A stretch of DNA of 43,685 nucleotides from an uncultured Treponema sp. (GTDB lineage: Bacteria; Spirochaetota; Spirochaetia; Treponematales; Treponemataceae): NCBI GenBank assembly GCA_937902125.1, contig CALDIB010000012.1:1-43685 (forward strand). Direction: 5' to 3'. Positions within the stretch are counted from its first letter, which is position 1. Each line of letters starts with the position of its first letter. The notes under the pieces are model-generated. The model searched no databases and was not told the origin of the DNA. It worked only from the letters and a program-made list of their open reading frames with translations. A program made the position numbers and the translations under genes. Below are positions 38,043 through 43,685 of this stretch, piece after piece.

Positions 38043-38759
38043 ATGAAAACACTTTCTTTAAGCGAAGAACTTTCTTCAACAAGCTATCCCGGAAGAGGAA
38101 TCATTTTAGGAAAATCCGTCTGCGGAAAATTCGCCATAGCCGCCTACTTTATCATGGGCCGAAGCGAAAACAGCCGCAACAGAGTTTTTGTCCAAGACGG
38201 CGACGGCATCAGAACTCAGGCCTTTGACCCGTCAAAAATGAGCGACCCAAGCCTAATCATCTACGCCCCGGTTCGGGTTTTAAAAGAAGTTACCATCGTG
38301 ACAAACGGCGACCAAACCGACACTGTTTACGATGAAATGTCAAAGGGAAAGACCTTTGAAGAATCCCTTCGCGGCCGGGAGTTTGAGCCTGACGCGCCCA
38401 ACTTCACTCCCCGCATTTCAGGCGCCATGCAAATAAAAGAAGGAGCCTATAATTTCGCGCTTTCAATTTTAAAAAGCGACAACGGAAATCCGCAAAGCTG
38501 CAACCGCTTCACTTACAAGTATTCAAATCCCCAAAACGGAAAAGCGCGCTTCATTCACACATACATGGGCGACGGAAATCCCTTGCCCAGTTTTGAGGGA
38601 GAGCCGGCGCTTCTTGACGCGCCCTTCAAGGACATCGACCAATGGACGGACGGAATTTGGGCCGCCTTGAACAAAGACAACAAGGTTTCCCTTTGGACCA
38701 GATGGATAGAAATTTCAAGCGGAAAATTTGAATCCCGCATTGTGAACAAGAATAAATAA
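38043..38759 (+). CDS. PurO-like IMP cyclohydrolase
   Basis: Closes FAICAR to IMP in the last step of purine synthesis. 238 aa. YPGRGIILG, AYFIMGRSENSRNRVF near the N-terminus and SCNRFTYKYSNPQNGKARFIHTYMGDG in the middle match the archaeal-type IMP cyclohydrolase family (PF07826), unrelated to the PurH enzyme. The open frame runs upstream to 37797, but the extra stretch covers the thiM start, riboswitch and promoters, so ATG 38043 is chosen. No other pur gene is near. Bacterial members may have an accessory role, so the reaction is inferred from family. Confidence 0.8.
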   Translation: MKTLSLSEELSSTSYPGRGIILGKSVCGKFAIAAYFIMGRSENSRNRVFVQDGDGIRTQAFDPSKMSDPSLIIYAPVRVLKEVTIVTNGDQTDTVYDEMSKGKTFEESLRGREFEPDAPNFTPRISGAMQIKEGAYNFALSILKSDNGNPQSCNRFTYKYSNPQNGKARFIHTYMGDGNPLPSFEGEPALLDAPFKDIDQWTDGIWAALNKDNKVSLWTRWIEISSGKFESRIVNKNK

Positions 38760-38777
38760 AGCGGGCGTTTTCATCCA

Positions 38778-38834
38778 GCCGCAAAAGAAACGAGCCAAGG
38801 CCTTGCCATGGCCAAAAAACTTTCTTATTGCGGC
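38778..38834. terminator. Long hairpin between convergent genes
   Basis: GCCGCAA-AAGAAA (38778-38790) pairs with TTTCTT-A-TTGCGGC (38821-38834), 13 bp with one bulge. The loop contains CGAGCCAAGGCCTT, similar to the CGAGTCAAGGCTTT core of the hairpins at 19686 and 22356. Probably a bidirectional terminator and a diverged member of that repeat family. Confidence 0.5.
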
Positions 38835-38853
38835 GCGGCAATTTCACTCGCTT

Positions 38854-39774
38854 CTACTTCAACTTGTCGCCGTAAAGCTTGCTCGCCAAAAGCAGCTCCG
38901 GGTGATACTCAAAGTGCATGTTGTCCCAAATTGCCCAACGGCCGCCCCAAATGAAGCCTTCGTCCTCAAAGGCCTTTACAACGGCGGCAGGGGGAAGCCA
39001 ACGTTTTTTTAGGGGAATCAGCATCCAGTCCTTGTTGCCCTTTTGCTTTTCGTAGCCCCAATAAACTATCTTGCTTCCCCAGTTTTTAGGAAGAATGTCA
39101 ACGGCGATTCCATAGCTGTGAAAAGACTTTGTGGGGCTGTCGCGAATCTGCCGCCAATTGTAGCCGTAACAACGGCTCAAAGATTTTAGAAAGTCGGCCG
39201 TTTCCTTGTCTTTTTTAGCAAGCTCAAAAACTTTGGCTTCAACCTTGTCCAAAATTTTTCCCACTTGCCTGTGCATGTTCACCGGCTTGTTCCAAAGGGT
39301 CATGCTTCTTAAATGAGTTTCGGTGGAGGCTCGGGTTTTGCAATCGTAAATGGCGTCAAAAATAAATTTAGACGAAACCGCGCCGTTGCTTCTGTTTTCC
39401 GTGGAACTGTATTGCCTTATGCGAGCCTTTTTTTCTTCAGAAAAATCTGAGGGATCTTCCAGCGTCCGATTGTATTTGTAAATCACCCGCCAATAGTGGT
39501 CTCGGTTGGCCAACTGCTCCTTGGGCAAATACAAGCCTTCGGCGCGGTAAAAAACCGAAGTTTTATTGTAAGCGGTGACGGTCAGCGTCCAATCCTTTAC
39601 GGCCTTGTCGTAATCCAATTCAAAGTCGCACCAAGGATAGGCCTCTCTAAAAATTTCAAGCTCTTCTTTGGGAGTTAAATTTGAAAGCCTGGACCAACTT
39701 TCCTCTTCTGAAAACGCTAAAAAAGCCATGCAAAAAACAAGATGTAAAAAAAACAAGGCTTTTAGACTTTTCAT
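38854..39774 (-). CDS. Secreted M15-type D-alanyl-D-alanine carboxypeptidase
   Basis: Zinc peptidase of the VanY/DdcY group that trims peptidoglycan stem peptides, or an L-Ala-D-Glu endopeptidase. 306 aa with signal peptide KALFFLHLVFCMAFLAFS. The zinc site is visible: SYGIAVDI with preceding His (HSYGIAVD) and the late WDNMHFEYHPE. RCYGYNWRQIRDSPTKSFHSYG is typical of peptidase_M15_4. The ATG at 39774 is 2 nt after the stop of the receiver gene, so the genes are coupled. Its linkage with a receiver-only regulator suggests control of wall remodelling, but this is inference. Confidence 0.82.
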   Translation of the reverse strand: MKSLKALFFLHLVFCMAFLAFSEEESWSRLSNLTPKEELEIFREAYPWCDFELDYDKAVKDWTLTVTAYNKTSVFYRAEGLYLPKEQLANRDHYWRVIYKYNRTLEDPSDFSEEKKARIRQYSSTENRSNGAVSSKFIFDAIYDCKTRASTETHLRSMTLWNKPVNMHRQVGKILDKVEAKVFELAKKDKETADFLKSLSRCYGYNWRQIRDSPTKSFHSYGIAVDILPKNWGSKIVYWGYEKQKGNKDWMLIPLKKRWLPPAAVVKAFEDEGFIWGGRWAIWDNMHFEYHPELLLASKLYGDKLK

Positions 39775-39776
39775 TT

Positions 39777-40184
39777 CTATTCCAAATAGCGCCCGATGGT
39801 TTGGCACAAAGTTTCAGGAACAATGGGCTTTGTCAAAAAGTCCGTCATTCCGCAGTCAAAGGTTTTCTTTTTGTCGGCAGGCTCAACGCTTGCTGTGACG
39901 GCAATAATCGGAGTCGTGGCTGAATCAGGCCTTGGAAGGTTTCTAATTGTTTTGGCCGCTTCAAAGCCGTCCATCACGGGCATGGCGATATCCATCAAAA
40001 CGACGCAAATTGAAAAAGGCTTGCTTTGGCTGAACCGCTCGACAGCTTCCGCGCCGTTTTGAGCCACAATGACATTCATTCCGTAGCGCTCCAAAATCGT
40101 CCGCACAACGGAATTGTTCATGTCGCTGTCGTCGGCGACCAAAACTGTTTTTTCAGAAAACAAAGAAAAAGGGTTTCGCCCCAT
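39777..40184 (-). CDS. Stand-alone response-regulator receiver domain
   Basis: 135 aa, only a receiver (CheY/REC). Acidic pocket VADDSD, phosphorylation Asp in LMDIAMPVMDG, switch Thr in AVTAS, and Lys in LTKPI are intact, so it should be phosphorylatable. GGAG lies upstream of a GTG (40187) and ATG (40184); the frame is open to 40244 but that part overlaps the ATP-grasp gene end. No kinase is encoded nearby. The sequence resembles receivers from hybrid kinases. It lies between the ATP-grasp and peptidase genes. Confidence 0.87.
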   Translation of the reverse strand: MGRNPFSLFSEKTVLVADDSDMNNSVVRTILERYGMNVIVAQNGAEAVERFSQSKPFSICVVLMDIAMPVMDGFEAAKTIRNLPRPDSATTPIIAVTASVEPADKKKTFDCGMTDFLTKPIVPETLCQTIGRYLE

Positions 40185-40240
40185 CACTTTTTTATCTCCA
40201 AGGCTTAATATGGTAACGGTCCTCTTCTTATAGCGCAAAT

Positions 40241-41635
40241 TCAATAATTTTTCAATAGAATTGAAATCATTTTTTTTGCCGTTTCAAAAAAGCCTGGTTC
40301 GATTATCTCAGGAAATTTTTCTTTTATCTCGTCAAGCTGGCCGCTTAAAGCGATTGGGTTTTCCGAGCCGCCGAATAAAATTTCGCAAAAGCCCATTTCC
40401 CGCCTTTGTTTGGCCGCGTCGTTGTCGGTTTGGCAGAGATACTTGACAAAGGGAAGCTCGTAAAGAGAGCGCATTTGACCTTCGTCAAGGTTTGGAAATT
40501 TTATGTTCAAGTAAAGGGGCGGATTTCCACTCCACAGGCTTTCCGTTTTTTCTTTGGGCTCCAAAAGGCCGGCGGCGGCCAAGGCAAAGTCAGTCAAAAT
40601 TCGCGGAAGAGTTTTTCCTTTTATCAAAGCGATTGCCCCGCTGGAGCCGCTCAAACGGGGATTGATTTCTATAATGTTCCATTTGCCATTATGAAAAACC
40701 AGGTCCACTTGAGCGCTTCCTTCAAAACCCAAAAGGCTTGCCAAACGCTCAAGTTCTGCCTTCAATTTTCCGCATTTAAATTGTGGCAAATTGAGCGGCC
40801 CCAGCTTTACAGACTGCTTGGGGCTGCAAATGCCGTATTGGTTCACGGAATACAAGAGGGGCGGAAAAACGTCAGCAAAAAGGCCGCCGCCTTTTTGTTT
40901 CCAGCAATGAATTTCAGTTCCAAATTGAGGGCCGTCCAAAAATTCTTCCACCAAGCGGTCGGAATTAAATTTCTTTGACTCAAGGTAATTTTTGACGGCG
41001 CCCATTGTATGGACAACTTCCATTCCATAGGAACTTAATCCCGTCGTGTCCTTTATTATAAGCGGAAATTTCAACTTTGAAATTTCCTTATAAGTCCATT
41101 CACGGTAAACATTGTTCTTAACTTCGCCCTTTTTCCGTTCCGCCCAAAACAAGTCGTAGTCCACGCTGACGGCGGCGGCGCAATTAAAGTTGTTTTGAAT
41201 TAAAAAATCCCGGGTGTTCCTTTTGTCAAAGCAAAGGCTTTGCGTTTTTGAGCTGTGGCAAACAACCTTCACTCCCTTTTGCCGCAAGATTTCCCCCACC
41301 ATGGCGTCTTGAAGGCCAAGCCAGTCGTAAGGAGCAAGCCAAAAACTTGCGGCCACGGCCACGTCGGGCTTTAGCGCCAAAATTTCTTGGGCGATTTTAT
41401 CGGCGCCGCCGCCGCTTAGAATGACGCGCCTTATTCCGTCGTCAGGCGAAATGATTTTTCCTCTGTCGTAGTCAAGCAAAAACATTCCGGGAAGCATTGA
41501 GGCGATGATAAATTCATGCTCCGGGAATTTTGCCTTGACCGCCGCCCACTCCTCCGCCCAAGAAGGCAAGGTTTTTATATGGACTATATTGGGGTCAAAA
41601 TAATTTGAGCAAGTATTGTAAAAAACAAAGCGCAT
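40241..41635 (-). CDS. ATP-grasp ligase of unknown substrate
   Basis: 464-aa protein with a preATP-grasp N-terminal domain (residues 1-120) and an ATP-grasp core (about 130-370). The Lys of PLIIKDTTGLSSYGM, the acidic EEFLDGPQFGTEIHCW and the metal ligands in GSAQVDLVFHNGKWNIIEINPRLSG (Asp, Glu, Asn) are present, so ATP-dependent carboxylate activation is expected. A C-terminal 90 residues are unassigned. It resembles carbamoyl-phosphate-synthase-like ligases, but the acceptor is unknown; peptide or amino acid ligation is the likely theme given the wall peptidase downstream. It is 56 nt upstream of the receiver gene. Confidence 0.78.
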   Translation of the reverse strand: MRFVFYNTCSNYFDPNIVHIKTLPSWAEEWAAVKAKFPEHEFIIASMLPGMFLLDYDRGKIISPDDGIRRVILSGGGADKIAQEILALKPDVAVAASFWLAPYDWLGLQDAMVGEILRQKGVKVVCHSSKTQSLCFDKRNTRDFLIQNNFNCAAAVSVDYDLFWAERKKGEVKNNVYREWTYKEISKLKFPLIIKDTTGLSSYGMEVVHTMGAVKNYLESKKFNSDRLVEEFLDGPQFGTEIHCWKQKGGGLFADVFPPLLYSVNQYGICSPKQSVKLGPLNLPQFKCGKLKAELERLASLLGFEGSAQVDLVFHNGKWNIIEINPRLSGSSGAIALIKGKTLPRILTDFALAAAGLLEPKEKTESLWSGNPPLYLNIKFPNLDEGQMRSLYELPFVKYLCQTDNDAAKQRREMGFCEILFGGSENPIALSGQLDEIKEKFPEIIEPGFFETAKKMISILLKNY

Positions 41636-41652
41636 TCAATTCACCGACGGCC

Positions 41653-41658
41653 ATTATA
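41653..41658 (-). promoter_or_regulatory. -10 box of the ATP-grasp operon
   Basis: Perfect minus-strand TATAAT 17 nt before the ATG at 41635; the -35 region (T-rich) is poor. Leader of about 10 nt with GGTGA as weak ribosome site. Confidence 0.45.
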
Positions 41659-41716
41659 AAGAAAAAACGCTAAAAATGCTATGGCGCAAAATTCATTTTT
41701 AGGATAAACTCTTTTT

Positions 41717-41941
41717 ATGGTTCCCAAAGACTTGCAATTTCAAACCGAAATAAAGCGCGAGTTTGAATTCATTCACGACAATAAAAAATATCTCATCACC
41801 TATGGAAGCGAAAACGGAAAGGACTACATTCAACTTGGCAGAGAATTTGAAAGAGGGGAACGATTCTCATCATTTAAAGAAATGATGGCCAAGGCAAAAG
41901 TCGGAAACCAATTTTTGCGGGAATACATTCAGCATATATAA
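41717..41941 (+). CDS. Small conserved-looking protein, 74 aa
   Basis: Not recognised. A soluble, highly charged protein: residues 9-40 fit an antiparallel beta sheet (FQTEIKREFEFI, KKYLITYGSE, KDYIQLGREF), then a helix (SSFKEMMAKAKV, FLREYI). Codon use is like its neighbours. It ends 6 nt before the DNA methyltransferase start and is probably cotranscribed, so it might assist or regulate that enzyme. A GATAAACT -10-like box precedes the ATG at 41717; no clear Shine-Dalgarno. Confidence 0.65.
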   Translation: MVPKDLQFQTEIKREFEFIHDNKKYLITYGSENGKDYIQLGREFERGERFSSFKEMMAKAKVGNQFLREYIQHI

Positions 41942-41947
41942 AGAAAA

Positions 41948-43066
41948 ATGAAAAGCGAAACTACAAACGGCGAAAACCCGGACTTTCTCACAAAGCAGAT
42001 TATCACCTACATCGGGAACAAGCGCGCCCTTTTGGGCGACATACAAGAGCAAGTCGCCGCCGTCCAAAAGGAGCTGGGCAAAAGGCGCCTTGTTTGCGCT
42101 GACTTGTTTTCAGGAAGCGGAATAGTGGCGCGGCTTTTAAAGGCATCAAGCAAAAAAATTTACGCCAACGATTTGGAAAGCTATTCCTGCCTTTTAAACG
42201 ACTGCTATTTGACCAACAAGGCGGACTTTCCCCAAAAGGAATACAATGAGTGCCGCTCAGAAATTTTACGCGCCGTTTCCAAAAAGAAAATTCAAGGAAT
42301 CATCTGCCAAAATTACGCGCCCAAGGACGACGGCGACATCAAGGCCGGCGAGCGGGTTTTTTACACGCGGCAAAACGCGCTCTTGCTTGACAGCTACCGC
42401 CACTTCATCGAAAAAATTTGTCCAAAGGAAATGCAAAAATTTTTTCTCGCGCCCCTCATTACAGAAGCCTCGGTTCACGTGAACACAAGCGGAGTCTTTA
42501 AAGGCTTTTACAAGGACAAGAACACAGGCGTGGGCTGCTTTGGCGGCGCGGGAAAAAACGCGCTGAAAAGAATTTTGGGCGAGGTTCAGTTGAACGAGCC
42601 TGTCCTTAGCGAATTTGATTCCGAGCGGGAACTTTTTCAGGAAGACTCAGGCGTTTTGGCGCAAAGGCTCAAGGGCCTTGACTTGGCCTACCTTGACCCG
42701 CCCTACAACCAGCATCCTTACGGCTCCAACTATTTTATGCTGAACTTGATTTTAAAGAACAAGATTGACGCGGAACTTAGCCCCATAAGCGGAATCGTTC
42801 AAAACTGGAACCATTCCCAATTCAACAAGGCCAAGCTTTCCCTTTCGGCCTTGGAAGGAATTGTGGCCGCGCTGGACTCAAAGTTTGCAATCGTTTCATA
42901 CAATTCGGAAGGCTTTATCAGCAAAGAAGAAATGCAGGCCGCCCTAAAAAAATACGGCCGCCTCAAATGCGTTCAGATTCCCTACAACGCCTTTAGGGGC
43001 AGCCGAAATTTATCGGGCCGAGACATTCATGTCCGCGAATACTTGTTCGTCTTAAAGAAAGACTAG
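41948..43066 (+). CDS. Adenine-specific DNA methyltransferase (D12 class)
   Basis: N6-adenine methylase, 372 aa. YIGNKRALL (21-29, motif X), SAM motif DLFSGSG (52-58) and catalytic DPPYNQHPYGSNYF (250-263) occur in the order of D12/alpha-type enzymes. The region between carries the target-recognition domain (YAPKDDGDIKAGERVFYTR). No restriction endonuclease lies adjacent unless the small 74-aa protein or an off-window gene serves, so it may be an orphan or part of a type II system. Recognition sequence unknown. Confidence 0.88.
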   Translation: MKSETTNGENPDFLTKQIITYIGNKRALLGDIQEQVAAVQKELGKRRLVCADLFSGSGIVARLLKASSKKIYANDLESYSCLLNDCYLTNKADFPQKEYNECRSEILRAVSKKKIQGIICQNYAPKDDGDIKAGERVFYTRQNALLLDSYRHFIEKICPKEMQKFFLAPLITEASVHVNTSGVFKGFYKDKNTGVGCFGGAGKNALKRILGEVQLNEPVLSEFDSERELFQEDSGVLAQRLKGLDLAYLDPPYNQHPYGSNYFMLNLILKNKIDAELSPISGIVQNWNHSQFNKAKLSLSALEGIVAALDSKFAIVSYNSEGFISKEEMQAALKKYGRLKCVQIPYNAFRGSRNLSGRDIHVREYLFVLKKD

Positions 43067-43105
43067 AAAGCCTGCCCAAACAATTATTCAAAGCCTAAGA
43101 TGCGG

Positions 43106-43135
43106 AGCGGGCAAAAAGGAGCGGGAGGGCCCGCT
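43106..43135. terminator. Hairpin between the methyltransferase and galE
   Basis: AGCGGGC (43106-43112) pairs with GCCCGCT (43129-43135) around a 16-nt loop, overlapping the galE stop. No T-run, so termination strength is uncertain. Confidence 0.35.
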
Positions 43136-43685
43136 ACGCGCGGTTGCCCAGCCACTTATTATACGCCTTAAATGTTGTCTCCAAAAGCGTGTCGATGTCG
43201 GAATATTTGGCCTTCCAGCCAAGGACTTCGGCGGCGTACTTGGCGCTTGCCACAAGGCTTGCGGGGTCTCCGGCGCGGCGCTCGGCGTAGTCGGCCTTGA
43301 TTTCCTTTCCTGTCACGCGGCGGGCGGCCTCCACCATTTCTGTCACGGTAGTGCCCTTTTCGCTTCCCAAGTTCACCGTAAGGCTCTTTTGGTTTTTGGC
43401 AATCCATTCCAAGGCCTTGACGTGGGCCGCGGCAAGGTCTGTGACGTGAATGTAGTCGCGGACGCAAGTTCCGTCACGGGTGTCGTAGTCGTTTCCAAAA
43501 ATTTTCATCTTTGGCCGCATTCCGCAGGCCACTTCCATAATGATGGGAAGAAGGTTGGCCGGGTTCTGCTCAAGGCCGTAAATCTCTCCGTCCACGTCGT
43601 AGCCGGCGGCGTTGAAGTAGCGGAGCGCGGCGAACTTCAGTCCGCGGATTTTTTCATACCAAGCCATAAATTCTTCAATCTTGAG
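43134..43685 (-). CDS. galE: UDP-glucose 4-epimerase, C-terminal part (runs off window)
   Basis: Interconverts UDP-glucose and UDP-galactose. The last 183 or so residues are present; the 5' end lies beyond 43685. LRYFNAAGYDVDGEIG-like start (LRYFNAAG), PNNLLPII-like NPANLLPIIMEVA, FGNDYDTRDGTCVRDYIHVTDLA and LGSEKGTTVTEMV are diagnostic for GalE. The NAD-binding domain and catalytic YxxxK are outside the window. The reading frame stays open to the window edge, so it is partial, not truncated. Confidence 0.93.
   Translation of the reverse strand, partial: LKIEEFMAWYEKIRGLKFAALRYFNAAGYDVDGEIYGLEQNPANLLPIIMEVACGMRPKMKIFGNDYDTRDGTCVRDYIHVTDLAAAHVKALEWIAKNQKSLTVNLGSEKGTTVTEMVEAARRVTGKEIKADYAERRAGDPASLVASAKYAAEVLGWKAKYSDIDTLLETTFKAYNKWLGNRA

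Noticed and set aside
41948..43066. Partner methyltransferase for the Vsr endonuclease
   Set aside because: The DPPY motif and domain order show an adenine-N6 enzyme, whereas Vsr repairs deaminated 5-methylcytosine.
1..43685. CRISPR arrays, insertion sequences, prophage genes or rRNA
   Set aside because: I saw no regularly spaced repeats with spacers, no transposase, integrase or phage structural genes, and no rRNA-like segments.

Overview
The window looks like about 44 kb of chromosome from an anaerobic, host-associated spirochaete, most probably a Treponema. This is inferred from protein style and gene mix, not proven. Diderm traits include a LolA-like carrier, an outer-membrane-type barrel and lipoproteins. 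Several oxygen-sensitive metalloenzymes suggest anaerobic life. Composition is even, and I see no phage genes, transposase, rRNA or CRISPR array.

Layout. 1-5.6 kb: a short-chain dehydrogenase, a tandem repeat, the remains of a secreted carbohydrate-binding enzyme, nudC, an ilvB-metY operon and tRNA-Ala(CGC). 5.6-9 kb: a MATE exporter, a membrane/GNAT-like protein and an anion permease. 9-12.3 kb: lolA-like, rodZ and rimO. 12.3-22.3 kb: the highlight, a leftward cluster reading metN-metI-metQ, NifD-like, NifK-like, NifX-domain protein, NifB, NifH-like, mccB, mccA. 22.3-26.3 kb: a biotin operon birA-bioY-bioM and a single ORF fusing the ECF T-component (BioN) to biotin synthase (BioB). 26.3-32 kb: an iron alcohol dehydrogenase, then a periplasmic-sensor adenylate cyclase translationally coupled to a UrtA-like lipoprotein. 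32-38 kb: a barrel protein and a TPP-riboswitch thiamine salvage operon (thiM, thiE-HAD fusion, thiD, cytX) ending in an orphan vsr. 38-43.7 kb: a PurO-like IMP cyclohydrolase, an ATP-grasp/receiver/M15-peptidase set, a small protein with a DNA methyltransferase, and the end of galE.

The nitrogenase-like cluster has the P-cluster cysteines on both subunits, the cofactor cysteine of NifD, the NifH iron-sulfur cysteines and a full NifB. It therefore probably carries a NifB-derived carbide cluster. It has no nifE, nifN, nifV, nifQ or Mo transport genes here, and it sits between a methionine-type transporter and the reverse transsulfuration pair MccA/MccB. MetY, which can fix methanethiol into methionine, lies 9 kb away. 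The best reading is a methylthio-alkane-reductase-like (Mar) C-S bond reductase in an organosulfur-to-cysteine salvage operon. Its substrate cannot be read from the sequence.

Regulation visible in the sequence: a structured metN leader with a perfect 12-bp inverted repeat next to the start codon, GTTTAC boxes and a palindrome over its promoter; a BirA-type operator over the birA promoter and start; a TPP riboswitch; hairpin repeats that divide the nitrogenase-like and thiamine operons; and several promoters whose -10 box lies 6-11 nt from the ATG, implying leaderless or nearly leaderless mRNAs.
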